Part shown: piece after piece, positions 26,041-34,870 of the stretch
Layout: the number at the start of each line of letters is the position of its first letter
How positions within the stretch are numbered: the stretch's first letter is position 1
Assembly (NCBI RefSeq): GCF_030283205.1
Contig: NZ_JASNWF010000008.1
Coordinates: 248,001-312,000 of the forward strand
Reading direction: 5' to 3'
DNA from: Actinomadura opuntiae
GTDB lineage: Bacteria > Actinomycetota > Actinomycetes > Streptosporangiales > Streptosporangiaceae
DNA length: 64,000 bases
Translations under genes and position numbers: made by a program
Notes under the pieces: model-generated
Seen by the model: only the letters and a program-made list of their open reading frames with translations
Databases searched by the model: none
Told to the model about the DNA's origin: nothing

Positions 26041-26886
26041 TCAGTGCGTGATGGCGTCGCGGAAGCCCTCGTCCTTGAGGAAGAGGGAGGTGTTGTCGGC
26101 GCCGAGGTGGGTCCACTTGAGGTTGAGGCCGCCGTCGACCAGGAGCGTCTGCCCCGTGATGTAGGACGACAGGTCCGACAGCAGGAACAGGACGGCCCCC
26201 GCCTGCTCCTCGGGACGTCCGCGCCGTCCCATGGCGATGGCGCGGCGGTCGCGTTCCTCGTCCTGGTCGACGTAGGTGCCCGAGGCCGGGGTCTCGGTGA
26301 CGCCGGGTGCGACGGCGTTGACCCGGATGCCGTCCAGCGCCAGTTCGACGGCCATCGTGCGGGTCGCCGCGACCAGCGCCGCCTTGGCCGTGCCGTAGGC
26401 GATGTGGAACGGCGCGGTGTTCATGCCGCTGATCGACGACAGCGACACGATCGAGCCCGGACGGCCCCGCGCCTTCAGCTCGGCGGCGACGGCCTGGCTC
26501 ATGAAGAACATCGTCTCCAGGTTCTGGTGGAGCAGCGCCCGCCAGTCGTCGCGGGTGACGCGGGTGGCGGGCATCCAGGTCGCGGGCGCGGCGCCGCCCG
26601 CGACGTTGACCAGTCCGTGCAGGTCGCCGCCGGCTTTGGCGGCGTGCTCCATCACCTCCGCGACGCCCTCGTCGGTGGACACGTCGGCCGGAACCGGGAC
26701 GACGGGCAGCCCTTCGTCCGCCAGCGGGCCGATGTGCTCGTCGAGGTTCTCCCGGCGCCGGCTCACCGCGATCACGGTCGCTCCGGCGCGGGCGATGAGG
26801 GCCGTCGTCGCGGTGCCGATGCCGCCCCCGCCCGCACCGGCGACGATGACGACGCGCCCGTCCAGACCGAGCAGATCGTGCTTCAT
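26041..26886 (-). CDS. SDR family oxidoreductase
   Basis: 281 aa. The glycine-rich loop is AGAGGGGIGTAT instead of TGxxxGxG, followed by NVAGG, the catalytic Ser in SLSSISG and YGTAKAA, and YITGQTLLVDGGLNLKW. A ~25-residue C-terminal tail follows (FLKDEGFRDAITH). NAD(P)-dependent oxidation or reduction is expected. Its ATG overlaps the stop of the propeller gene, so the two are co-translated; 62 bases separate it from the Rieske gene downstream. Confidence 0.88.
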   Translation of the reverse strand: MKHDLLGLDGRVVIVAGAGGGGIGTATTALIARAGATVIAVSRRRENLDEHIGPLADEGLPVVPVPADVSTDEGVAEVMEHAAKAGGDLHGLVNVAGGAAPATWMPATRVTRDDWRALLHQNLETMFFMSQAVAAELKARGRPGSIVSLSSISGMNTAPFHIAYGTAKAALVAATRTMAVELALDGIRVNAVAPGVTETPASGTYVDQDEERDRRAIAMGRRGRPEEQAGAVLFLLSDLSSYITGQTLLVDGGLNLKWTHLGADNTSLFLKDEGFRDAITH

Positions 26887-28514
26887 GCGAGGCTCACCCT
26901 TCCCTGCGGGAGATCGCGCAGTGCCAGGACGCTGCCCTCGGCGTCGCCGGAGACGTAGACGGTGCCGTCCGGCCCGGTGGCGACGCCCGCGAACAGGCCC
27001 TGCGGCCCGCTGAACGGCGGCAGGCCCTTCAACGGCTTGGGGTCCACGCCGGGCGGAGGGCCCACCGGCAGGTCGCGGGCGATCGTCGTGCGGGACCCGC
27101 CGTCGAGGGCGGCGCCGATCAGCGTCTTCGCCTCCGCGTCGACGACGAAGAGGGTCCCGCCGCGGACCGCGATGCCCTGCGGCGCCGCCAGCCCGTCCGC
27201 GACCGTGCCGGTGCCGGAGCCGGTGAGCGAGACGACCCGTCCCGCGCCGGACTCGGAGACCAGGCAGGTGCCGTCGGCGGCGAACGCCACCCCCATCGGC
27301 CGGTCCAGCCCCGCGGCCAGGGTCGTGACCTCGCCGGTGGGCCGCACCGACACCACGCGTCCGGTGCCCAGCTCGGCGGCCACCACGTCACCGCCGGGCC
27401 CGACCGCCACGCCGTAGAGCCGGTCGAACGGATCGCTCCCGCCGGCCAGGACCTCGTGCTCGCCGCGTGCGGGCGTCCACCGCGCGATCTGGCCGTTGGA
27501 CGTGGTGACGACGAACGCACCGTCACCGACGGCGGCGGCCCCGCGGACGTAGCCCGGCCAGCCGGGGCTGAACAGCATGCCCAGCACCTCCAGGCCGGTG
27601 CCGGGCGTGAACCTGTGGAAGTAGGTGCCGTCGGCGACGTACAGGACGCCGTCGCCGTCGACGGTGAGGTCCAGCGGCCAGGTCAGCCCCTCCGGCAGGA
27701 CCGCCCGGGTCCGGCCGCCGCCGAGGATCTCGGTGATCTGCCCGGTGAAGCCCGAGACGAAGAGGCGGCCGTCGACGAAGGTCAGGTTGTCCAGGCCCGG
27801 GGCGACGGTGGCGAGGACGGTGCGCTCGCCGTTGCGGGGATCGATCCGCAGCACCTCGCCGCTGCCGACCTGGGTGGAGACGATGCGGCCCTCGGAGTCG
27901 AACTTCACCGCGTCCGGGACGCCCAGGTCCGCCGCCACCCGCTCGGGTTCGCCGCCGTCCGGGTCGATGCGCCAGATGTCGTTGCCGCCCAGCGTCGGGA
28001 AGTACAGCATGCCGTCCGGGCCGACCTCCATGGCGTTCGGCATCGGCAGGTTGTCCAGCAGCACGCGGGGCGCGCCGCCGTTCAGGTCGAGTTCCATCAG
28101 GCGCCCGCCGATCCGGCACTCGTTCACGAACAGCCGGCCCTGGTGGAAGGTGATGCCGTTCGCGCCGGGCAGGTCGTCGCGCAGCACGCGGGACGCGCCG
28201 TCCGCGCCGCGCACGCTGACGCGGCCGTCGTAGTACTCGGTGATGTAGAGGTCGCCTTCGGGACCGAAGTCGACGTCGTCGGGCGCGACGACGTCGCCGC
28301 CCTGGGCGCTGATCGTCTCCAGGTCGCCGGTGCCGACGTCGAGCGCGCTGATCTGGCTGCCGGCCACCTGTGCCACGTAGACGCGGCCGTCCGGGCCGGT
28401 GCGCAGGCCGTTCGCGCCGAACAGCCGGCTCGGCGGAGCGAGCCGTTCCAGGCTCCAGCCCTCGGCGAGGCCGACGGGGGCCGCGCCGGTGTACCGCGCC
28501 TTCGTACCCGCCAT
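26883..28514 (-). CDS. NHL/SMP-30-like beta-propeller protein
   Basis: 543 aa made almost entirely of about a dozen repeats of the kind GPDGxLYV...GRVxRxDP, the NHL/SMP-30/gluconolactonase pattern, enough for two six- or seven-bladed propellers. There is no signal peptide, so it should be cytoplasmic. Members of this group include lactonases and strictosidine synthase-like proteins. Next to a Baeyer-Villiger enzyme, lactone hydrolysis is an attractive but unproven role. It is the first gene of its minus-strand operon and shares its upstream region with the divergent dehydratase gene and operator copy 3. Confidence 0.8.
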   Translation of the reverse strand: MAGTKARYTGAAPVGLAEGWSLERLAPPSRLFGANGLRTGPDGRVYVAQVAGSQISALDVGTGDLETISAQGGDVVAPDDVDFGPEGDLYITEYYDGRVSVRGADGASRVLRDDLPGANGITFHQGRLFVNECRIGGRLMELDLNGGAPRVLLDNLPMPNAMEVGPDGMLYFPTLGGNDIWRIDPDGGEPERVAADLGVPDAVKFDSEGRIVSTQVGSGEVLRIDPRNGERTVLATVAPGLDNLTFVDGRLFVSGFTGQITEILGGGRTRAVLPEGLTWPLDLTVDGDGVLYVADGTYFHRFTPGTGLEVLGMLFSPGWPGYVRGAAAVGDGAFVVTTSNGQIARWTPARGEHEVLAGGSDPFDRLYGVAVGPGGDVVAAELGTGRVVSVRPTGEVTTLAAGLDRPMGVAFAADGTCLVSESGAGRVVSLTGSGTGTVADGLAAPQGIAVRGGTLFVVDAEAKTLIGAALDGGSRTTIARDLPVGPPPGVDPKPLKGLPPFSGPQGLFAGVATGPDGTVYVSGDAEGSVLALRDLPQGRVSLA

Positions 28515-28630
28515 GCCGACCGACCTCCAGCAGCCTCGACGCTGCGGTTACGCCGGTTCTTCCTGCGAGAACCGACCTCTCATATCGAGCGAATCTAACG
28601 AGCGGAGCAGGTGAACGCAATAGTCTTGCA

Positions 28631-28644
28631 ATCCTTGTAATGAT
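28631..28644. promoter_or_regulatory. shared 14-bp operator, copy 3
   Basis: ATCCTTGTAATGAT, preceded by TTGCA as in copy 1. It lies in the divergent region between the propeller gene (28514) and the dehydratase gene (28738). On the plus strand it overlaps a possible -35 TTGTAA (28635-28640) that is followed after 18 bases by TACGAT (28659-28664). Confidence 0.65.
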
Positions 28645-28737
28645 GGCCGGGCCGTGCTTACGATGCGGGCCGTGCCGATCCGCGCGGCGTACGGCCGGCG
28701 CCCCGGCCTCGCCGTCGACCGCCAGCCGGGAGCACCC

Positions 28738-29925
28738 GTGAGCGCAGAGTCCAGCCAGCCCGCACTCGACCTGTCCGACGTCGACCACCGCGTGGGCCTG
28801 CCCGTCGGCGGCGGCCAGCTGTGGGACCCGTGCAGCTCCTCCGACGTCCGCCGCTGGGTGATGGCGATGGACTACCCCAACCCGCTGCACTGGGACGAGG
28901 AGTTCGCCCGCGCGTCCCGGTTCGGCGGCATCGTCGCGCCCCAGTCCATCGCGGTGGCGCTGGACTACGGGCACGGCGCGGCGCCCGCGTGCGTCGGCCG
29001 CATCCCCGGCAGCCACCTGATCTTCGGCGGCGAGGAGTGGTGGTTCTACGGCTGCCCCGTCCGCCCCGGCGACCAGCTGTTCCAGGAGCGGCGCTTCCAC
29101 GACTACAAGGTGACCGAGACCCGGTTCGCCGGACCGACGATGTTCTCCCGCGGCGACACCGTCCACACCAACCAGCACGGCGTCCTCGTGGCGCGCGAGC
29201 GCTCGACCGCGATCCGCTACCTCTACGAGGAGGCGCGCAGGCGCGGCATGTACGAGGACCGGCTCGGCGAGGTCAGGCGCTGGACCGCCGACGAGCTGGC
29301 CGGGATCGAGAAGGTGCGGCGAACGTGGCTGGAGTCCAACCGCGCGGGCGCCTCACCCCGCTTCGAGGAGGTGGAGGTCGGCGACCGGCTGCCGCGCCGC
29401 GTGATCGGCCCGCACAGCATCGCCTCCTTCACCACCGAGTACCGGGCGTTCCTCTTCAACATCTGGGGCACGTTCCGCTGGGTCGCTCCCCCGGGCGTCG
29501 ACGACCCCTGGGTCAACCAGGACCCCGGCTGGGGCGACGACTTCCGCTTCGACGAGGAGGACGCCAGGATCGACCCGCGCAAGCGCGACGGGCTGTACGT
29601 CGGCCCGTCGCGCGGGCACATCGACGCCGAGCGGGCGAGCGAGGTCGGCATGGCGCGCGCCTACGGCTACGGCGCCACGATGGGCGCGTGGTGCACCGAC
29701 TACCTCGCCTACTGGGCCGGTCACGACGGCATGGTGCGCCACTCCAAGGCGGACTTTCGCGGCCCGGCGTTCGAAGGCGACGTCACGTACTTCGACGCCG
29801 AGGTCGCCGGCAAGAGGACCGAGTCGGAATGGGGGGTGCCGCTCGTCCAGGTGAAGCTGCGCCTCACCGACCAGGACGGCGGCGTGCTGGTGACCTGCAC
29901 GGCCGAGGTCGAGCTGCCGTTCTGA
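28738..29925 (+). CDS. FAS1-type/MaoC-like double-hotdog dehydratase
   Basis: 395 aa. The first half contains MDYPNPLHWDEEFARASRFGGIVAPQS, the MaoC-type pattern found in acyl dehydratases; the second half (from about residue 200) repeats the hotdog shape and ends with WGVPLVQVKLRLTDQDG. It would hydrate an enoyl-CoA or dehydrate a hydroxyacyl-CoA. GTG 28738 is chosen because GGGAG lies six bases upstream and the likely transcript starts near 28671; an in-frame ATG at 28663 would add 25 residues with no domain similarity. It begins a plus-strand run with an acyl-CoA ligase. Confidence 0.82.
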   Translation: MSAESSQPALDLSDVDHRVGLPVGGGQLWDPCSSSDVRRWVMAMDYPNPLHWDEEFARASRFGGIVAPQSIAVALDYGHGAAPACVGRIPGSHLIFGGEEWWFYGCPVRPGDQLFQERRFHDYKVTETRFAGPTMFSRGDTVHTNQHGVLVARERSTAIRYLYEEARRRGMYEDRLGEVRRWTADELAGIEKVRRTWLESNRAGASPRFEEVEVGDRLPRRVIGPHSIASFTTEYRAFLFNIWGTFRWVAPPGVDDPWVNQDPGWGDDFRFDEEDARIDPRKRDGLYVGPSRGHIDAERASEVGMARAYGYGATMGAWCTDYLAYWAGHDGMVRHSKADFRGPAFEGDVTYFDAEVAGKRTESEWGVPLVQVKLRLTDQDGGVLVTCTAEVELPF

Positions 29926-29947
29926 CGCTGCCGGACGGAGGCGAGCG

Positions 29948-31654
29948 ATGAATGCTGCGAGGGGCACCGGACCCGAACGGCCTCTCTCGGTGGTGGCGGG
30001 GCCGCCGCTGAGCGAGGAGCCGGGCCTGGGCTCGCTCACCCTTCCGGGCTTCCTGCGGGAGGTCACGGAGATGTACGGCGAGCGCGAGGCGATCGTCCTG
30101 CGCGGCCGCGACGGCACCGTCCGCTGGACGTACGCCGACCTCTGGGAACGGGCGATGGAGATCGCCCGCGCGTTGCGCGCCTGCGGCGTGGGCAAGGACG
30201 GCCGCGTCGGCGTCCTGATGACGAACCGGCCCGAATGGATCGCCGCCGTCTTCGGGGTGTCGCTCGCGGGCGGCGTGGCCGTCACGCTCAGCACCTTCTC
30301 CACGCCGTACGAGCTCGACCATCTGCTTCAGGTCTCCTGCGTGTCGGTGCTGCTCTTCGAGCGCGCCGTGCTGAAGACGGACTTCGCCGCCGTCCTTACC
30401 GGACTCGAACCCGGGATCTGCAGCGTGGCGCCAGGCGGGCTGCGGTCGGCGCGGTACCCGTACCTCCGCCACCTGGCGATGATCGGTGACGCCGTACCTG
30501 ACGGGGCGTTCGAGGGCTGGGAGGCGTTTCTGGCGCGGGGCATCACGGAACCGCGCGACGTGGTGGAAGCCGCCGCCGCGGCCACCCGTCCGGGCGACCC
30601 GGCGGTGCTGTTCTTCTCCTCGGGCTCGACCAGCAGGCCGAAGGGCATGCTGAGCGCGCACCGGGGCGTCTGCGTCCAGCTGTGGCGCTTCCGCCGCCTG
30701 TACGGGTTCGGCCCGGAGGACCGCGTCCGGGGCTGGACGGCGAACGGCTATTTCTGGTCCGGCAACTTCGCCATGTCGCTCGGCTCGACCCTCGCCGCCG
30801 GCGGCGCACTCGTGCTGCAGCCCACCTTCTCCGCCGCCGAGGCCCTCGACCTCATGCAGGCGGAACGGGTGAACTTCCCGTTCGCGTGGCCGCACCAGTG
30901 GGCGCAGTTGGAAGCGGCTCCCAACTGGGCCGACGTGGATCTGAGCCACATGCGTTTCGTGGACCAGGCGACCCCCGTCGCGCGGCACCCCACCGTCACC
31001 GCCGTCTGGTACGAGCCCGGCCACGCCTACGGAAACACCGAGACCTTCACCATCAGCACCTGCTACCCGGCCGACACGCCTCCGGAGGTGCACGCGGGCA
31101 GCAGCGGCGTGCCGCTGCCCGGCGTCACGGTGAAGATCGTCGATCCGCTGACCGGTGCCGTCGTGCCGCTCGGCGAGCGGGGCGAGATCTGTGTCAAGGG
31201 CCCCACCCTCATGCTGTGCTACCTCGGCACACCGCTCGACGAGACCCTCGACGGCGAGGGCTTCTTCCACACCGGCGACGGCGGCCGCCTCGACGACGCC
31301 GGCCGCCTGTACTGGGAAGGCCGGCTCACCGACATCATCAAGACGGGCGGCGCCAACGTCTCGCCGCGCGAGGTCGACGAGGCCGCGTCCGCCCATCCGG
31401 GCGTGCGGTTGGCGCAGACCGTCGGGGTGCCTCACGAAACGCTCGGCGAGGCCGTGGTCACCTGCGTCGTCCCCCATGACGGCGTACCCCTGGAGGCGCA
31501 GGAGATCCGCGCGTTCCTCCGGGAGCGGCTGGCGAGCTACAAGGTGCCGCGCCACGTCCTGTTCTTCCGCCAGGACGAGATCGCCCTCACCGGGACGGCG
31601 AAGATCAAGTCCGGCGACCTGCGGGAGCTGGCCGCCGCCCGGCTCCGGCACTGA
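29948..31654 (+). CDS. AMP-dependent acyl-CoA ligase
   Basis: 568 aa ANL enzyme: FFSSGSTSRPKGMLSAHRG near residue 222, AYGNTETFT, TGDGGRLDDAGRLYWEGRLTD, and the C-terminal catalytic lysine in LTGTAKIKSGDL. It forms an acyl-CoA from a free acid. Sequence motifs differ from the ligase at 13688-15217, so substrates probably differ. GGAGG lies five bases before the ATG, 22 bases after the dehydratase stop, so the two are an operon. Confidence 0.92.
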   Translation: MNAARGTGPERPLSVVAGPPLSEEPGLGSLTLPGFLREVTEMYGEREAIVLRGRDGTVRWTYADLWERAMEIARALRACGVGKDGRVGVLMTNRPEWIAAVFGVSLAGGVAVTLSTFSTPYELDHLLQVSCVSVLLFERAVLKTDFAAVLTGLEPGICSVAPGGLRSARYPYLRHLAMIGDAVPDGAFEGWEAFLARGITEPRDVVEAAAAATRPGDPAVLFFSSGSTSRPKGMLSAHRGVCVQLWRFRRLYGFGPEDRVRGWTANGYFWSGNFAMSLGSTLAAGGALVLQPTFSAAEALDLMQAERVNFPFAWPHQWAQLEAAPNWADVDLSHMRFVDQATPVARHPTVTAVWYEPGHAYGNTETFTISTCYPADTPPEVHAGSSGVPLPGVTVKIVDPLTGAVVPLGERGEICVKGPTLMLCYLGTPLDETLDGEGFFHTGDGGRLDDAGRLYWEGRLTDIIKTGGANVSPREVDEAASAHPGVRLAQTVGVPHETLGEAVVTCVVPHDGVPLEAQEIRAFLRERLASYKVPRHVLFFRQDEIALTGTAKIKSGDLRELAAARLRH

Positions 31655-31694
31655 GGGACGCGACGCCCGCGGCGAACGGCGCCCTGTACCTTGC

Positions 31695-31708
31695 ACCAAG
31701 CGCTTGCT
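31695..31708. promoter_or_regulatory. KstR2-like operator motif upstream of the DapB-like gene
   Basis: ACCAAGCGCTTGCT matches the pattern AnCAAGnnCTTGnT that I recall for KstR2, a TetR regulator of late sterol ring catabolism. It lies immediately upstream of a possible -10 TACGCT (31708-31713); the ATG at 31720 follows 6 bases later, so transcription is probably leaderless and would be blocked by a bound repressor. Confidence 0.6.
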
Positions 31709-31719
31709 ACGCTGCGCGC

Positions 31720-32799
31720 ATGATCCCGACGGTCGTGTGGGGCACCGGCAACGTCGGCCGCCTGGCCGTCCGGGCCGTCGACGCCCACCCCGCGCTCGGC
31801 CTCGCGGCCGTGCTCGTCCACGACCCCGCCAAGGCCGGCCGCGACGCGGGCGACCTCGCCGGGCTCGGCCGCGACCTCGGCGTCGCGGCGACCACCGACA
31901 TCGACGCGGTGCTCGCCGCCGGGCCGCGCGCCGTCGTGTACGCGGCGTCCGGCGACGTCCGTCCCGACGACGCGCTCGCCGACATCGTCCGCGCGATCCG
32001 GGCCGGCGCCGTTGTCGTCACCCCGGCCGTCTACGCGCTCTACGACCAGCGCAACGCCCCGCCCGAGGTGCGGGAACCGGTGCTCGCGGCCGTCAGGGAC
32101 GGCGGCGGCTCGCTGTTCGTCTCGGGAGTCGATCCCGGCTGGGGCAACGACGTGCTGCCGCTGCTGATCAGCGGACTCGGCACCACCCTGGACGCGATCC
32201 GCTGCCAGGAGATCTTCGACTACTCCACCTACGACCAGCCCGACGCGGTCCGGTTCCTGGTCGGCATGGGCCAGCCGATGGACTACGAGCCGCCGATGCT
32301 GGCGCCGACCGTCCCGACCATGGTGTGGGGCGGGCAGGTGCGGTTGATGGCCCGCGCCCTCGGCGTCGACCTCGACGAGGTCCGCGAGACCGTGGAGCGG
32401 CGCCCGCTCGACGCGACTGTGGCCACCGAGGCGATGGGCGAGTTCGAGGCGGGCACGCAGGGCGCGGTGCGCTTCGAGGTGCAGGGCGTCGTCGACGGCG
32501 AGCCGCGCATCATCGTCGAGCACGTCACCCGCATCCACCCGTCCTGCGCGCCGGGCTGGCCCGTGCCGCCCAGCGGCGACGGCGCGCACCGCGTCGTCAT
32601 CGAGGGCGACCCGCGCATCGAGGTGACCGTCGAGGCCACCGGCGAGGACGGCAACCGCTCGGTCGGCGGGAACGCCACCGCCGTCGGCCGGCTGGTGGGC
32701 GCCATCGACTGGCTCGCGGCCGCCGAGCCCGGCCTCTACGACGCGCTCGACATCCCGCTGCGCCCCGCCGTGGGAAGGCTCGGAAGGAAGCACGCGTGA
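31720..32799 (+). CDS. DapB-like NAD(P)-binding dehydrogenase
   Basis: 359 aa. The N-terminal Rossmann fold has VVWGTGNVGRLAVRAV, then YAASGD; the C-terminal half resembles the dihydrodipicolinate reductase/2,4-diaminopentanoate dehydrogenase superfamily. Proteins of this type are frequent in actinobacterial degradation clusters but rarely characterised, so the reaction is open. No ribosome site is visible and the -10-like hexamer is close, suggesting a leaderless mRNA. Its stop overlaps the GTG of the AhpD-like gene. Confidence 0.8.
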   Translation: MIPTVVWGTGNVGRLAVRAVDAHPALGLAAVLVHDPAKAGRDAGDLAGLGRDLGVAATTDIDAVLAAGPRAVVYAASGDVRPDDALADIVRAIRAGAVVVTPAVYALYDQRNAPPEVREPVLAAVRDGGGSLFVSGVDPGWGNDVLPLLISGLGTTLDAIRCQEIFDYSTYDQPDAVRFLVGMGQPMDYEPPMLAPTVPTMVWGGQVRLMARALGVDLDEVRETVERRPLDATVATEAMGEFEAGTQGAVRFEVQGVVDGEPRIIVEHVTRIHPSCAPGWPVPPSGDGAHRVVIEGDPRIEVTVEATGEDGNRSVGGNATAVGRLVGAIDWLAAAEPGLYDALDIPLRPAVGRLGRKHA

Positions 32800-33275
32800 A
32801 CATCGACGTCCCCGACGGCAAGGACCCGATCGAGTACGTGTGGGGCCAGATGGTCCCCGGCATCGGCCTCGCCGCCTCGCGCCTTTCCCTGGCGGTGTAC
32901 TCCGACAGCACCCTCGGCCTCCGCGAGTTCGAGGCCGCCCGGCTGCGGATCGCGCAGATCAACGGCTGCCTCTTCTGCATGGACTGGCGGACCGAGCGGG
33001 ACGGGCAGAAGGTCGAGGAGGAGTTCGCCGACGCGGTCACGGAATGGCGCACCACGACGGCCTTCGACGACCGCACCCGGCTGGCCGCCGAGTACGCCGA
33101 ACGCTACGCCCTGGACCACCACGGCCTGGACGAGGAGTTCTGGGCCCGGATGGCCGCGCACTACAGCCAGGCGGAGATCGTGGAGCTGAGCATGTGCATC
33201 GGATCCTGGCTGGCGTTCGGACGCCTCAACCACGTGCTGGGCCTCGACACGATGTGCATGCTTCCCCGCCCCTGA
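32796..33275 (+). CDS. carboxymuconolactone decarboxylase/AhpD-like protein
   Basis: 159 aa all-helical protein with the CxxC redox pair in INGCLFCMDWR (near residues 57-60), as in AhpD-type peroxidase partners, and a following helix region NHVLGLD. The GTG start overlaps the upstream stop and has GGAAGGAAG upstream. The CxxC suggests a thiol-based peroxidase or reductase role, possibly protecting oxygenases, rather than a true lactone decarboxylase. Confidence 0.85.
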   Translation: MNIDVPDGKDPIEYVWGQMVPGIGLAASRLSLAVYSDSTLGLREFEAARLRIAQINGCLFCMDWRTERDGQKVEEEFADAVTEWRTTTAFDDRTRLAAEYAERYALDHHGLDEEFWARMAAHYSQAEIVELSMCIGSWLAFGRLNHVLGLDTMCMLPRP

Positions 33276-33279
33276 ACGG

Positions 33280-33585
33280 CTATCCGCCGATCTGGCGGAG
33301 GTAGCGGATCTTCGGCGGCGGGTCGAGCCGGACCCCCTCCGGCCGCGACAGCCTCCCGGACGACTGCGCCTCGCCCAGCGCCGCCTTGGCCTTCTCCAGA
33401 TCGCCCTCGATCTCGTAGATCACGACGAAGGTGCCGCCTTCGACGGACTCCAGCCGCCGGGCGGAGACGAAGCCCTCGATCTGCAGCATCTCCGGAATGT
33501 GCTTGTTCTCGTACCAGTCGTGGTATGCCGGGGTGTCCCGGTCGGACGAGGGGGACGATTCGACGATCATCACGCCGCTGGGCAT
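33280..33585 (-). CDS. small dimeric alpha/beta-barrel (ferredoxin-like) protein, EthD/DUF4286-like
   Basis: 101 aa. The pattern MIVESSPSS..YHDWYENKHIPEML...GFVSARRLE and later FVVIYEIEGDLEKAKAAL fits small dimeric barrel proteins such as EthD or DUF4286, which bind hydrophobic ligands or assist oxygenases. It ends 4 bases from the convergent AhpD-like gene and is downstream of the amidohydrolase in the same orientation (40 bases). Confidence 0.7.
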   Translation of the reverse strand: MPSGVMIVESSPSSDRDTPAYHDWYENKHIPEMLQIEGFVSARRLESVEGGTFVVIYEIEGDLEKAKAALGEAQSSGRLSRPEGVRLDPPPKIRYLRQIGG

Positions 33586-33625
33586 GTGCGCTCCGTTCGC
33601 GGGGTCTGCGTTCGGGTGTTCTTGC

Positions 33626-34870
33626 TCAAGTGCTCTTGTGGACGCGGCCGTCCTTCATGACGAACCGCACGTCCTGGGTGACGGTGATGTCCTGCGACGG
33701 GTCGCCGGGGACGGCGATGACGTCGGCGAGGAAGCCTTCCCTCAGCCGGCCGAGCTCGTGGTCCAGCTCGACCAGCTCCGCGCTGGTGACGGTCGCGGCC
33801 CGCAGGGCCTGCATCGGGGTCATCCCCCGCGCCACCAGCGCGACCAGTTCCTTGGCGTTGTCCCCGTGCGGGACGGCCGGGGCGTCGGTCCCGCAGGCGA
33901 TCTTGACTCCGGCGGCGATCGCCTTGGGAAGCATCGACCTCGCGCGGGGAAAGACCTCGGCCGCCTTCTTGCGCAGTTCCGGCGCGGCCCGTTCGATGTC
34001 CATCGCGTCGGTCAGGTAGGTCGTCGACACCAGGAACGTGCCGTGCTCGGCCATCAGGTCGAGGGTCTCGTCAGTGGCGAGGAAGCCGTGCTCGACGCAG
34101 TCGATACCGGCCCGGACGCACGCCCGCACCGCCCGGTCCCCCACCGCGTGGGCGGCGACGCGGACGCCGGCGCGGTGCGCCTCGTCGGCGATGGCCTCCA
34201 GTTCCTCGTCGGAGTACTGCTGGGAGCCGGGGCCGGTGCTGTGCGACATCACCCCGCCCGACGCCGACACCTTGATCACCTTGGCGCCGTGCCGAATCTG
34301 GTAGCGGACGCAGGCCCGCACCTCGCCCACGCCGTTCGCGATGCCCTCCCCGATGCTCAGCGGCATGATCCCCGGCGCCAGCCGCTGGAAGACGGTCGGG
34401 TCGAGGTGGCCTCCGTACGGGGTGACCGCGTGCCCCGCCGGGATGATGCGGGGGCCGTCCACCCATCCCTGGTCGATGGCGCGCTGTACCGCGACGTCCA
34501 GCAGGTAGCCGCCCGTCTTCACCATCAGGCCGAGGTTGCGGACGGTGGTGAAGCCGGCGAGCAGCGTCGTGCGGGCGTTCAGGGTCGCGCGGATCGTGCG
34601 GTACGCCGGGTCGTCCTGCACGCCGTGCATCGGCAGCGGCAGGCCCGTCGGGGTCTCCGGGCCGCCGATCAGGAAGTTGAGCTCCATGTCCATCAGGCCG
34701 GGCAGCAGCGTCACGTCGCCGAGGTCGATCTCGGCCGCCCCGGCGGGGACCTCGGCGGGGTTCACCGCGGCGATGCGGTCCCCCTCCACCACGATCACCG
34801 CCGGCGACCGGACCTCCCCCGCGTCGACGTCCGCCCAGCGCCGGGCCCGCAGGACGAGGGGCGCCGTCAC
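33626..34870 (-). CDS. amidohydrolase family protein lacking the HxH metal motif
   Basis: 414 aa with the metal-dependent hydrolase barrel flanked by the small beta-domain (VIVVEGDRIAAV at the start, ADVIAVPGDP and VRFVMKDGRV at the end). The lysine in GAKVIKVSASGG, His in AAHAVGD, His in VEHGF and Asp in CGTDAP are all present, but the first metal motif, normally DxHxH after LPGL, reads DMELN (residues 61-65), so Glu and Asn replace both histidines. Either a mononuclear variant or altered chemistry. The GTG overlaps the stop of the small Rieske companion gene, linking it to that module. Confidence 0.85.
   Translation of the reverse strand: MTAPLVLRARRWADVDAGEVRSPAVIVVEGDRIAAVNPAEVPAGAAEIDLGDVTLLPGLMDMELNFLIGGPETPTGLPLPMHGVQDDPAYRTIRATLNARTTLLAGFTTVRNLGLMVKTGGYLLDVAVQRAIDQGWVDGPRIIPAGHAVTPYGGHLDPTVFQRLAPGIMPLSIGEGIANGVGEVRACVRYQIRHGAKVIKVSASGGVMSHSTGPGSQQYSDEELEAIADEAHRAGVRVAAHAVGDRAVRACVRAGIDCVEHGFLATDETLDLMAEHGTFLVSTTYLTDAMDIERAAPELRKKAAEVFPRARSMLPKAIAAGVKIACGTDAPAVPHGDNAKELVALVARGMTPMQALRAATVTSAELVELDHELGRLREGFLADVIAVPGDPSQDITVTQDVRFVMKDGRVHKST

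Noticed and set aside
26883..28514. Repeats in the propeller gene as DNA repeats
   Set aside because: They are degenerate protein-level NHL blades, not nucleotide repeats.
28654..28737. Upstream in-frame starts (28654, 28663) for the dehydratase
   Set aside because: They add residues without domain similarity and lie upstream of the probable transcript start; GTG 28738 has GGGAG. The exact 18-base spacing of 28663 from the operator is noted as a caution.
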